Below are positions 13,236-23,120 of a DNA stretch of 64,000 bases, piece after piece (the stretch's first letter is position 1; every line of letters starts with the position of its first letter). A program made the position numbers and the translations under genes. Under the pieces are notes generated by a model. That model saw only the letters and a program-made list of their open reading frames with translations, searched no databases and was not told the origin of the DNA. This DNA comes from Anarhynchus alexandrinus. Taxonomy: Eukaryota > Chordata > Aves > Charadriiformes > Charadriidae. Location: contig VUYV01000181.1 in assembly GCA_008711295.1 (NCBI GenBank), forward strand, positions 998,983 to 1,062,982, written 5' to 3'.

Positions 13236-13296
13236 TTTCACTTACACGCTGATGCAGTTGACAGCGCTAACAAAAGCTGCTTGAGTAATATGGGGC

Positions 13297-13442
13297 CTGA
13301 AGAGAGAGAGAAAGAAGCTGGAGGAGAGAATGAGAACAAGGGATAGGGACAGAAATGGAGAGAGAAAGAGAGAAATGGGATTAGATAGTGAGATGCAAAG
13401 AGAGGAAAGGAAAGGCAGGAAAAGGGAAGGGAAGGAGGAGGT
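13297..13442 (+). repeat. Imperfect purine-rich (GA) tract
   Basis: About 145 bp are dominated by GAGAGA, GAAAG and GGAAAG words on the + strand with few pyrimidines. It is a degenerate simple repeat, less regular than the tract at 31.2-31.8 kb. The minus-strand frame over it (Ser/Phe/Leu/Pro-rich) is a by-product of this composition. Confidence 0.7.
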
Positions 13443-13459
13443 TGGCTCTCTCTGCCTGC

Positions 13460-13575
13460 CGCATTAAAAGTACAAGAGCTAAACCAATTAAACAATGAAA
13501 GGAAAGCAAAGGATTAAATGAAGGGCTATGTAAAACAGCTCCTCTAATCCAGCTCATTTACTGCTCTTTATTCTC
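13460..13575. promoter_or_regulatory. Candidate conserved non-coding element
   Basis: A short AT-rich patch contains AACCAATTAAACAATG near 13481 (homeodomain- and SOX-like words) and GGATTAAATG near 13511. It is separated from the preceding patch (13,082-13,235) by the purine-rich tract. Evidence is motif texture only. Confidence 0.3.
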
Positions 13576-13579
13576 CATT

Positions 13580-14215
13580 TCCCTCTCATGTTGATCCTCA
13601 GATTCAACAACGCCAGACCCGTAGTGCCTCGCGCCTCGCACGTGCAGGGTCCTGCTGGCACCGTGGTGTGCCCCGTTCACTCCTCCGCCACCCCTGCCCG
13701 CCGCCGGCCGGGGTGGGGGACGGCAGCGGTGAGCGACCACAGCACGGGCCTGGGGATGCTCCTGGGCAGGCGAAGGGGTCTGTACCGAGATTTGGTCACA
13801 CGCATGGTTAGACTGCTCCTGCTCCCCAGCCAAACTGGCCTAAGGACAACCTCAGCAATGCACCGAGAGCCTTTCTGTGAAATGGGACTGTCCTTCTTGA
13901 CCATCACTACCGGTGGGTCAGAGGAGGGACTGTTCCTCTCCGGGTGCTGCTGGAGATCCTCATTTTGCACAAAGCCTCTAGGCTGCTGTGGTGACCCAAA
14001 GGACAAAGAGGAATGTTCAGGGCAGTTTCCGTTCCTGCTGCCTCTGTGGCTCCTCTTTTCCCTCATTCCCTCCCTTTTCAGGGATTTACAGACGCAGGAG
14101 CCGTGAGGGCTGGAGCGGAGGCAGCCCCAGTGCACACAGGAGGGCTGTGCCTCTCGCCCAGCGTATGTCATACCGGGGACTGTGGACAGTGGTGTGGGAT
14201 GAGCACTTCCACTCC
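13580..14215. other. GC-richer non-coding stretch with CpG pocket
   Basis: About 13615-13760 is enriched in CpG and GC (CGCGCCTCGCACGTG, CCGCCGCCGGCCGG), an orphan CpG pocket without an identifiable promoter or first exon. The 172-codon + frame and the 164-codon - frame overlap each other almost completely, and neither resembles a protein family. That pattern is what CpG-rich random sequence with few stop codons produces. Confidence 0.5.
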
Positions 14216-14231
14216 CTGTGTCCCACCTCCC

Positions 14232-14338
14232 CCAAAGCTGCGGTGTGGGTCGGGGAGTCNATGTCCCACCTCCCCCATGCCCCGCTGACGCTGGGACCCA
14301 CCACCGCTCCCCAAAGCTGCGGTGTGGGTCGGGGAGTC
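14232..14338 (+). repeat. Local direct duplication with an unresolved base
   Basis: A 28 bp GC-rich segment at 14232-14259 (starting CCAAAGCTGC, ending GGGGAGTC) recurs identically at 14311-14338, an offset of 79 bp. The single undetermined base of the window (N, 14260) sits directly after the first copy. A shorter motif, TGTCCCACCTCCCCC, is also repeated around 14219 and 14263. This resembles a small minisatellite whose copy number may be mis-assembled. Confidence 0.85.
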
Positions 14339-14825
14339 CTGCAGAAACTGTGGCAGTTACAGGGAAAGGGACTGGTAGCTAAAATGCAACAAACAGGAGA
14401 TTGATGGGGACTAACATCACTTACCCACTTTCTCCTTTTCCCCTCTTTCTCCATTTGCCTGATGCCCACGAATGATTGTTTCTTTTCTGGTTACTTCTTA
14501 TGGTTTCAGCCTCGGGGAGAGCAGAAGGACATCAGAGCGAGTCATTTGGGGAAGGGCTTGGGCGTTGGGGGAAAGCGCAGCTCCCTGGAGGTTATCTGTG
14601 CCTGGTCACTGTCTTCAGGGATGCTGTGCTATTTGGAAAGGACTTTTTTTTTCCCCTTCAGCACTCCAGAGCTACAGATCATTTGAATTCACCCTCTCCT
14701 TCCCTTCCAGGAGACAGAAAGGCCCCAGCCGTACTTGAAATGAGACAGATGCTTATGGAATTGTGGTTTTAAAAGCATTTTTCAGTTGAGTTCTTTCCTT
14801 TTCTACACAGAGCAGTCCAATGTGA
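14339..14825. other. Non-coding stretch, nothing recognised
   Basis: Three overlapping + frames of 74-98 codons are present, with no recognisable domain. No repeat or motif cluster was found. Confidence 0.5.
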
Positions 14826-14868
14826 GCTGACTAATAAATGCATTATCTTTTTTTTTTTCCTTTCCTAG
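14826..14868 (+). other. Consensus-like 3' splice acceptor (possible lncRNA exon start or cryptic)
   Basis: CTGACTAAT (a strong branch-point-like word near 14828) is followed by an uninterrupted T/C tract and TTTCCTAG|G, with AG at 14867-14868. A usable donor, GG|GTAATT, lies at 15003. The implied segment 14869-15002 has a stop codon in every frame, so any exon would be non-coding. Chance acceptors are common, so this is weak evidence. Confidence 0.2.
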
Positions 14869-14954
14869 GAGGGTTTGATATGGCAGCTCCATAGATCAGC
14901 CTGGTCTCCAGGGATATTTCTGCCCTAAACAAAATGGAAATTGTCTGCCCCCTC

Positions 14955-15085
14955 ACAAGCCCTCAGTGACTCATACAATAAAGAGAACCCATAAATATTT
15001 GGGTAATTACAGTCCGTTCACCTAAATTCCATAAGAGGCAGAGCACTTTCTCACTTCATGTCCTTAAATACGTTGTGGCGTATTG
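14955..15085. promoter_or_regulatory. Candidate conserved non-coding element
   Basis: A compact AT-rich patch contains CATAAATATTTGGGTAATTACAG-type words around 14990-15012 (TAATTA core) and CCTAAATTCCATAAG near 15020. It sits about 200 bp upstream of the CR1 insertion. The element-like character is inferred from texture only. Confidence 0.3.
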
Positions 15086-15289
15086 CTGTTCGCTGCCTGC
15101 GTGTTGCCGTAAGCACCCGATTCCCCCTTAATGGTCGGCTTCCAGGTGGAGTGCATTCAACTCTTCATAAGTGGTTAGCAACGGTTGGGAACGTTTCAGA
15201 GCACAAGGATGAAAAGTTGTGCAATGAATAGCAAGTCAGATACCGGAGTGCTTTATACACAGTACACACAGAAGCCAGTGCCTTTTGCC

Positions 15290-15849
15290 TCCTGCCCTTC
15301 TACTCCACTCTCGTGAGACCCCACCTGGAGTACTGCATCCAGCTCTGGAGTCCCCAACATCAGAAGGACATGGACCTGCTGGAGCGTGTCCAGAGGAGAT
15401 CCATGAGGATGATCCGAGGGCTGGAGCACCTCTCCTCTGAGGAGAGGCTGAAGGAGTTGGGGCTGTTCAGCCTGGAGAAGAGAAGGCTCCGGGGAGATCT
15501 TATTGCGGCCTTCCAGTCCCTAAAGGGGCTACAGGAGAGCTGGGGAGGGACTTTTTACTGGGGCATGGAGTGATAGGACAAGGGGGAATGGCTTCAAACT
15601 GGAAGAGGGCAGGTTTAGATTGAACATTAGGAAGAAGTTTTTCACTGTAAGGGTAGTGAGGCACTGGCACAGGTTGCCCAGAGAGGTTGTTGAGGCCCCA
15701 TCCCTGGCGGTGTTCAAGGCCAGGCTGGAAGTGGCCTTGGGCAACCGGGTCTGGTGGGAGGTGTCCCTGCCTATGGCGGGGGATTGGAACTCGATGATCT
15801 TCAAGGTCCTTTCCAAACTAAACCGTTCTATGATTCTATGATGATTCTG
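15290..15849 (+). mobile_element. CR1 LINE retrotransposon, 5'-truncated, frameshifted
   Basis: This is the last 560 bp or so of a CR1 non-LTR retrotransposon. The + frame from 15313 encodes the conserved C-terminal part of the CR1 ORF2 protein ([45 protein letters not shown]), downstream of the reverse-transcriptase catalytic region, which is missing. The frame breaks near 15525-15530. Compared with the minus-strand copy at 28.5 kb, this copy lacks two bases after the TAAAGGGG stretch. Homology then resumes in another frame from about 15545 ([27 protein letters not shown]). The element ends in the CR1-type 3' tail, about two units of ATTCTATG (15826-15849). CR1 usually inserts 5'-truncated and without clear target duplications, as here. 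It is a dead copy. Confidence 0.95.
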
Positions 15850-17685
15850 CCCTGTCATGGGTCACCAAGACCCCACTGCAGCCACCTCCCCGACGTGGAG
15901 ACCAGACGACCCCTGTGCCTGGAGCAAACATTCGCTGAAACCTGCTGTAGCCGGGCTCTCCCGCGCAGTGACAGTCCCAGAGATTAATGCGTTTTATAAT
16001 GTTGTTATTACTGTGGTGGTGTTAATATTTTACTGCTTGTTGTCACCACTCTATGAGGCAGATCCAGCTACACATATATCTGATCTGGGTGGTCTACAGT
16101 CCCTCCTGCGTTCCCTGGAACGAACACCAGGCTCACGCTACAGCTATCTGACGCTGTATAAAATTACCAGAAAGATGAAAGCGGAAAATATACATTTTAA
16201 AAAGAGCAATTGGGTGAAGGTTTGGGCTGTGTTATTTCCTTCCCTCCCTGCCTGCCTCATCAGCTCCGGGGGAATTACAGGGTGTGGAAGAACACTTTTA
16301 AAAACCCCTCCTTGAAATTAGCATGTCTGGAGCGGCGCCGTCTGCACGCCCCAGCAGTCTGCCTTTCCTCAGTGCCTCCGCTCTGCGCTCTGACGACCTC
16401 TTGCAGCGCAGCTGATGGCCGCGGTGACAGGAGGGCCGCAGGTTTCCTTTTGCCTAACCCAAGGCGGTCAAACAGACACGGCGGGGATTTGCATAAAGCC
16501 TCTTTCTTTCTTGACTTTCTGACGATCCTCCGAAGAGCATCGCCACCGTGGGGAAACCGGGCGCCGTTCGTTGGCTCGCGCGGCCCTCGGGCCCCCGGCA
16601 AGCAGAGAAGTCACACTGCTCCTGCCAGAGGGAGGGACGGACAGGTCTACGGGAAGAGGTTTGGGCTGGACTGCAGAGGGGAGCTCTCCAAGGAGCCGGT
16701 GACTGGCAACCCCAGCGTGGGAATGAAAGGCTGTTAAGCTGGAGGAACCCATCAAGGGCAGCCTCCTGCCTCCAGACGTAGCCAGGCCCAGCTACCTCCA
16801 GAGAAGGTCTGAGGGACCCTAGAGGCCGGTGTCAGACCTTGTCAGTCACAAAACTTTTTATTACGACCTCCTGCTTTATCAAATGCTTCGTTTTATCTGT
16901 CTTTCATCCCCCCTCCCTTTCCCTTCTGCTACTTAAAATTTGTTTCTTTCCTTGGTATGGGTGACGGTGCTTCTAATCAGCACTTTCCTTGTCTAATTGC
17001 CTCATTGCGAGCTTCTCCCTGAACCTGTCAGACACAAACTCACACTTCTTGCCTTACTTGTCACAAGAAAAATTGTTCTTTTAAATGTGTCTGGGAGAGG
17101 CACAAGGACACTGAATACTCCAGGGAGAGAGAAGGATGGAGGAGTGACTGACTGCAGTTCCTCGTTACATGGTATTTCTGAAAGCACCCCCCAACTTACC
17201 TGGAGATACGCAAACACAGGGAAAAAAAAAAAAGAAAGAAAATTCTCTGTCTCAAAGACATCACAGTCCAAAATATGTTGACACTGAAAAGTCCCTGCGG
17301 AAGTTGTACCTGCTGTGATTATAACAGAGGGTGAGTGGATTGCTCAGTGAAACAGACCATCCATGGCAGGAGAGATTATTTTGCATGTTAGAGGAAAATT
17401 TGGGGACTTTGAATCCTAATACCCCATTAATGATGAATGTATCTATTGCCTAGGAACCTGCTTGCTGACCTATTCACTCCCTGTCCCCGTCACATCAGAA
17501 GCGCTAGGAGACAAAAGAAGTTTGTATGGTTTTGCTCTAACAGTGTTATATTCATGTAAGAAATTTCTGTCCTGTTTGTAACAGAGCAGAGCTCTGAATT
17601 TTACCTCCTACATCCGAGTCCTCTGTTATCCACCTAAATTAGATTATTTGTGAAGCACGTTGATGTTCACCCCTGGTGATAGCAG
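15850..17685. other. Non-coding stretch with orphan CpG pocket
   Basis: About 16320-16640 is CpG-rich (GCGGCGCCG, CCGCGGTGAC, GGGCGCCGTTCG, TCGCGCGGCC). The overlapping frames there (175 codons + and 108 codons -) have no family resemblance. AT-rich, potentially conserved texture occurs at about 15985-16045 and 17380-17460. No promoter motif set or exon could be identified. Confidence 0.5.
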
Positions 17686-17689
17686 AGGA

Positions 17690-17890
17690 GTCTTTCAGGC
17701 CAAGGTATTTGTGGTTGTCATCTTATCTCCTGATAAGAAGATAACGGTGTTCTTCCTGCCACTGACACGTTAGCTTCAGCGCTGGTAGCTTTGCCTATCA
17801 AAGGCTGGCAGAAAGATAGAGCGGGGTCGGGTATTTGTGTAGCTCGGCTTAGCGGTTCCCTTGGTTAGATAAATGATGACCTTGGTCTTA
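17690..17890. promoter_or_regulatory. Palindromic GATA-site cluster, candidate enhancer
   Basis: CTTATC at 17722-17727 and GATAAG at 17732-17737 form a perfect 6 bp inverted repeat separated by 4 bp. AGATAA follows at 17739-17744, so three GATA-factor sites occupy 23 bp. More GATA-type words occur nearby (AAGATAGA near 17814, AGATAAATGATG near 17868), together with TATCAAAGG near 17797, which resembles a TCF/LEF site. Paired inverted GATA sites are a known high-affinity arrangement for double-zinc-finger GATA proteins. That this works as an enhancer is inference. Confidence 0.45.
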
Positions 17891-18535
17891 CCTCCACTTG
17901 CTTTGTCTCGGACTAAGCGGGTGACAAGGCTGATGTCACATCTTCAGGTCTTGCCTGAAGTCATTTGAAGGGCTCTGACTTCATGGCAGTTTGGTGACAT
18001 GTTGGTTTTGTCCTTTCCGTCTCACCCCACAAGAGCAGATTCTCTCTGTGGGACAGGACAGGCCACCTCAGACCAGGGTCCCTCTTACCTCCTCAACTAT
18101 TAGTCCGGGGGCAAAGTTTTATTCACAGTAAATAATATCTTTGTGTTTCTGTGCCTTGCCTACAAGTGAAGAGACCACAACTGGTTTGCTTTTGTGTTTT
18201 GGAGGGTTTTTTTGGGGATGGGGCTCAGAGAGGACCCTGTGGCAGTGGTGTTGGCAGAGCCTGCTCTTGGGAGCACTGGCAGGAGAAGGTGCCCAGGAGG
18301 TGGCAGTGGCTTATGCCTGGCGTTGCTCTGACCTTGCTGTCTCTCTCATGGGCATCTTTGAAGAAGTTTCCCCAAGTCCTCCTCTACCTGCCCAGGGTTT
18401 TGTTACTTCTGATGGGCTGCAGAGCTGGGAGTGCTTCTGAAGGCGGGCTGGTGACAGAGCAGCTATCACCTCCTGGGGAGGGGAAAGCACCGAAACATTA
18501 GCAGGGCACAATTAGAGGGTGGAGAGGAGAGGGGG
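17891..18535. other. Non-coding stretch, nothing recognised
   Basis: Frames of 99 and 116 codons overlap on the + strand at 18141-18501 and are mirrored by a - strand frame. No domain is recognisable. No repeat was seen. Confidence 0.5.
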
Positions 18536-18539
18536 AGAG

Positions 18540-18725
18540 ATTGACTGTGGGCCACTGTTACGTATTTTACCTGTCAAAAGATGACTTTAACCTGCGCATT
18601 TGGGCTATAAAAATATTTCTTCAGTCAAGGAAAGATCTGCTGCTCACAAGGACAAAGCTAAGGCAGCATCTTCTCCTTGTCTCAGAAAATTAATTTAAAA
18701 TAAAAAACGTGGAGAATTCAATAGC
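18540..18725. promoter_or_regulatory. Candidate conserved non-coding element
   Basis: Complex AT-leaning sequence contains TTACGTATTTTACCTGTC, GGGCTATAAAAATATT (near 18601) and AAAATTAATTTAAAATAAAA (near 18687). The TAATT and MEF2-like CTATAAAAATA words are notable. No coding frame is supported. Conservation is untested. Confidence 0.35.
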
Positions 18726-19925
18726 AAGTGAGAAAGAGAGAGAAAACTGTGCCTGTGCGTGGTCTTTAGTTCCTGCCCCTCATACCTCTGCATTGCAATG
18801 GGGGTATGGTATAGCTCTTTTTTCTAGGAGCAGAATCTGTGTGTCTATGCCTTAAAGCCCAATTAAAAGCTCCCAAAGTCGGTGGCAGTCTCAAAAGAGA
18901 TTTTACCTTTAAACCACCTTCTGTACGGATTCAGTGCTCCCTTCCCAGGAAGGCACCCAACAGTCTCCATCTCGCTGTGCACAAGAGCATCCGTCCTCAA
19001 CCCCAGCAGCCCGTGAGAGCCCAACCACCACCGCGGAGCCGCACTCAACCCTCTTCCCTCCAGGTCACCTCCAGGGCTGAGATCTTTGCCTGGCTCCTGT
19101 GCGGTTCCTCCAGATTTATGCTAAGTAAAACAGAACTGATTTTGTCCCGTATTCTTATTAGGCCAATAATTCTTTTCCTGCGCTTTTCAAATCCCTTGAT
19201 GTCTGAATGTAGGATACAAATGACTCAACCTATGCATTTCATGTCATTTGTGAATCATTAGGCCTCACTTAAGAGGGTTTGCATCACTCCACACTCATCT
19301 TTATAATCCTAGACAAATTCTGGGCTTTGGCCAAATAGCGTTCAGGCTTCGCTTCTTTTCCTTTAGCTTCGGTTCTTTATGTGTTATTGAGTTATTCAGA
19401 CACTTTCCATTGGGATGAATTGGAAATACACAATGGAAAATGCAGTTTCTCAAAGGAAAAATTTACATTTGCTGAAGTTTGTTTGTTTATTTTAAAAATC
19501 AACACGCAATATATACTTCTGGCCAGATTAAAAATAGAAACGTGGCTCAAATATTTCAATTTTCTAAGTGTTTTGCTTGAAAGCAATGCAACAAAATACT
19601 AAACGTATTTTACTCATGACACAGTAAACCCTCTCTCATAGCAGTTGTAAGCTGGACACCTATTCTCCGTTAACAGCTAGGCTCTCTGGAGAAGAATTCC
19701 TCTTGTACTTTTGATTCATGGTGTATCAGGCTCATTACAGGACTCCAGGGTATTTTTGGATATGCTCTTCGGAATTCTGTTATCCCTATTTTTGCAGCAA
19801 GCTGGCGCTGCTACAACTCCAGCAAGGAATGCATCACTGAAGACAAATACTCAATTGATCTAAAAAATTTCAGGGAAATTCAGGAAATCAAACCAAATAG
19901 TGTTCTTTCACTTTGGAGCTTTTTT
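18726..19925. other. Non-coding stretch with possible conserved patch
   Basis: The 140-codon + frame (18839-19261) has no family match and overlaps a - frame. The sub-region 19130-19265 has conserved-element texture (TTATTAGGCCAATAATTC, ATGACTCA near 19220, an AP-1-type word, and TGAATCATTAGG). Otherwise nothing is recognised. Confidence 0.45.
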
Positions 19926-19929
19926 TTTT

Positions 19930-19951
19930 GGGGGGGGTGGGGTGGGGGGGG
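19930..19951 (+). other. Strong potential G-quadruplex
   Basis: The tract is G8-T-G4-T-G8, 22 bp with only two non-G bases, preceded by a run of T. It readily satisfies the four-run, short-loop rule. The exact run lengths may be unreliable because of sequencing error. Confidence 0.75.
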
Positions 19952-21180
19952 AATTGCTCATTCATAATAAATGTGTAACTAAAGTTTTCGTTGCAAGCTA
20001 GGATAAAAAGCCGGGGTAGAAATTCCAAATTTAACTCTGTGCTACCTCTTATGATGACAGAAAATGAAGAGCCAGCAAGCCCAGGAATGAGAGTGAGACT
20101 CTCTTCCCACCCATTGATCACAGTGGGCTCATACGAGCCACGTCTAGAGCAATTTTGGGCAGGTACAGAGAAGGGATCATCACCATTTAGTCTGAGAACA
20201 AAAGAAACATGAAGACATTTCTGACTAGTGGAAACCAACATGAATTTTAACTGTGCCCAGGCTCCATCTCTGTCTTTGCGGAGCTTTTGGCATCTCCCCC
20301 GGGAGTCCGTGGTGATGGGACAAAAAGTCTGACCCACTCTGGTGATTCCTATGAGCTCCAGAACTGCTGTATTTTTGAGATGTGCCTACCGAGATGATTC
20401 TTACCTTCTTCATAGCGCTCGGTGGCTCCAGGGAAACTCCAGACACTCCCATCGTCACGGAGCTTGTCACCTGGTGACTTATCTATTACCCGTGGCACAT
20501 ATCCATCTTCCCACTCTGGGATTTGTGATAAAGACAAAAGGCTTCACAACCATCAGTGCTTTTGTGGGCATTTTTATCACCGGTAGGATACATATTGATT
20601 TTCAACCGGTCTTGTTTGTCTGAACTCCGGAGCTGGCGGTCTGTGGACATCATTTCAATCTGTTCAGCACTCCCAGGCGTAGGGTGCCCTCTTTTTATTT
20701 TTGAGGCATGTAATAAAGCACAAAATTAATTCCATGTCTGATTTATGCCCAAAGCCACCATTCTGTGTTCCTCCAGCTGAGATTTGATTGGATTTCATTA
20801 GATTCTTTCCCATAGAGGCAGATAATTTTCCTCAGGTTTAAGTTTGAGTGTTTCTGGGTTTGTCTGGGGTTTGGGGTTATTTTGTTATTTTTGTTAAATA
20901 GCTGAAAAATGCATTCTTATACTTGTCTGTATGGAGCTATTCAAACGAAAATAAAGAACATGCCTTTTTGAAGTCAAAAGCACAAGTTTTGCAGAGATGA
21001 AGCCGTTCTAGAATCCTGTTCCTTTACTCTTGCTGCTTATCGGCTGTCCTGTGTCATTAATAGGTATTGCCATGAGACGCTTTTTGGCATCTTTGTAACA
21101 GAACTAGCAAATTATTTACCTTCCTCGATTCTTGCAGGCCTGCGTTTACCAACAATTCCAGCTTAGCAGCTATCATTGAA
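19952..21180. other. Non-coding stretch, nothing recognised
   Basis: The 149-codon minus frame ending at 19888 and its + strand shadows show no domain. At 20735-20960 the sequence is AT-rich with TGATTGGATTTCATTAGATTC-like words and may include a weak conserved element. Confidence 0.45.
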
Positions 21181-21200
21181 AAACAAACAAACAAACAAAA
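21180..21200 (+). repeat. Short (CAAA)n microsatellite
   Basis: About four to five tandem copies of the tetranucleotide CAAA are present. It is too short to say more. Confidence 0.85.
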
Positions 21201-21955
21201 ACCTAGCCATGCCCAGATGGGCTGGCAAATACCTCTCCTACCCGATGCTTCCAGCAGGAGATAAAATATTCCCCCCTTGCTCTGTTGATCCAACCTCAAC
21301 GGATAGGCTTAACGATAGGAGTGGGAGTTAGCGAAGGCAGGTTCTGCGAGGACAGATAACGGGCGCTGTAATGACACCCACCACGTTGTCAGCGCGGTGG
21401 CCTGCGCCCGCCGCTCGCTGGACGGGCACGGCCCGGCTCCTGCTGCCCCTACGCCAGAGTCACTCCGCGCTGCTCTTGATCACGTCACCCCGGCTTAAAA
21501 GGAGTCCGAGCGTGGCCCTGACAAGGTGTAACACAAGAAAAGAGAAGCCAAAGGGAAAAAAGAAGAAGAAACAGTGAGATCAGAAGAGGACAAGCTGAGG
21601 AAATAACGAGAGGAGAAATGAGGTGATGGGGAAAAACCACCACAAGGTGCTAACGGAGCTGAATTTAACTCAGACTTTAAACGCTTTCCTACATAACAAG
21701 ACTAAACCGTCCTTGATGTTCACATGGGCTTCACCAGCTAGAGAGAAGTGCCTGAAACATTTTTTTAACACGCTGCAGGTTTTTAAGGAGCCAAAAGCAG
21801 CGTGGGCCCCAGCCGGGTATGCCCCAGCCAGCAAGATGCCGTTGCCACAGCCCAGCCCGTGGGGCGCACGCGTCCGCCCGGCCCGAGGCAGGAAGGAATT
21901 TCATAGAAATCGACAATTTCTTTAAGGTCTGAGATCACAGCTTGCAACTAATTAT
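21201..21955. other. Non-coding stretch with CpG-rich pocket
   Basis: About 21370-21510 is CpG-rich (TCAGCGCGGTGG, CGCCCGCCGCTCGC, GGCACGGCCCGG). A second, smaller pocket lies at 21860-21890. The + frames of 68 and 100 codons lack any recognisable family. There is no TATA or initiator arrangement that I would call a promoter. Confidence 0.45.
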
Positions 21956-21959
21956 AGAA

Positions 21960-22262
21960 ATAAATAACTAGTGACTGGAGCCATCTGTTCTTTATTTGGC
22001 AATGCCTTTCTTCTTCATGAAATTAGCACACCTGCAACCCACGCGGCTTCCTGAGGATGGGTCACTCTGCCCTCTAAACCGCAGACGAATCGCTGGAGCG
22101 CAGGCAACCCTCCGGAGATGTCGCTGCTGATCCTCCTTCTCCTCACCCCCGGGGGGAAATAATTAATGTGCTCCATTGAGTTTCATTAGTTATTCAGGTT
22201 GAGGAGAAGCAGTGACTTGGAGGTACAGCGGTAAATAGTTATTTATCACCACAGTTTGAACC
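21960..22262. promoter_or_regulatory. Candidate conserved non-coding elements
   Basis: One patch at about 21960-22040 (TTATTTGGCAATGCC, ATGAAATTAGCACACCTG with an E-box) and another at about 22155-22262 (AATAATTAATGTGC near 22159, TTCATTAGTTATTCAGG and GTAAATAGTTATTTATCACC) have dense TAAT/ATTA and GATA-like words. They are separated by GC-richer DNA. The enhancer role is inferred. Confidence 0.4.
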
Positions 22263-22401
22263 TCATTATCAGCGCACAGGGTGGAGGGTTTGGCTCCGAG
22301 AGCCCGGCTGCATCCTTACCGGCGGAGCAGGAACCTCGCCGGGGGTTTGCACGAGCTGCAGGACGTACCTGCAGCCAACAGCAGGGTCTGCGATGGGGAC
22401 A

Positions 22402-22423
22402 CCCCCCCCCTCCAAGGGGGGGG
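22402..22423 (+). other. Perfect C8/G8 hairpin
   Basis: A run of nine C (22402-22410) is followed by TCCAA and a run of eight G (22416-22423). Folded, this gives an 8 bp all-GC stem with a loop of about five bases. It lies in a locally GC-rich stretch. It could also be a site of sequencing error in homopolymers. Confidence 0.7.
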
Positions 22424-22689
22424 AGCGCGGTGGCAGGAGGTTACCCCAGTATTGACCCCCTTTGCCCCAGGATGGCTCCCCGCAGCACTCCTCCCCCCGC
22501 CAGGGTGTCTCGTCTCACATCAGAAGGGTGTGGGATGGACATAACCCAAACCCAGACAATTAAACAAGAGCTTTCCCATGTCTTCAGGGGGGGTAAAATC
22601 AGGGCGTAGTGTGGGAAATTCTACTTTTCTCTCTTTTTTTCTTCCCCGCTCTCACATTTCCCTTGTTTTAATCTTTCGCACTGAGGTGC

Positions 22690-23120
22690 TCTGTGCAACA
22701 GCGATCATGGGAATGAATTTTAAAAGGATTATTAATTTTACTCCCTTTTTTTCTTTTTTGAGTTTGACTTTTAGCTTAAGTCGAAAATATTTCAGGTCTT
22801 TAGAGCCATAATTAGACATATTGTCCTTAACCAAATGCCAGATAATTTGTACGCACTTGAGGTAAATCTTTTGCTCAAAGGTAGGCAAATATTGAAATAT
22901 GTAATGAAAACGAAAGGAAGCATGAATAAAAAAAAACCCCACAACTATTTTAAATCTTTTAAATTACTTTCTCTTCTCCCTCTCATTAGTAAATATTTTA
23001 GTTATTCTTGCATTGAACAAATCCTCCTTTCAGGGCCTCTGTGTGTCTTTCTCTCTCATTAACATTCTTTTTTTATTATTTTAACAAGTCATAAAGACCT
23101 CGTTATTTTTACAATTCACA
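22690..23120. promoter_or_regulatory. AT-rich candidate conserved non-coding block
   Basis: About 430 bp of AT-rich but non-repetitive sequence contains many homeodomain-type words (GGATTATTAATTTTAC near 22728, CATAATTAGACATATTG near 22808) and TATTTTAGTTATTC near 22995. Frames in it are short and Lys/Phe/Leu-rich, as expected from base composition. Function is inferred from texture. Confidence 0.35.

Noticed and set aside
13588..14171. 172-codon + and 164-codon - frames as a gene in a CpG-rich region
   Set aside because: They overlap each other almost completely and neither has a recognisable domain. Long chance frames are expected in GC-rich sequence.
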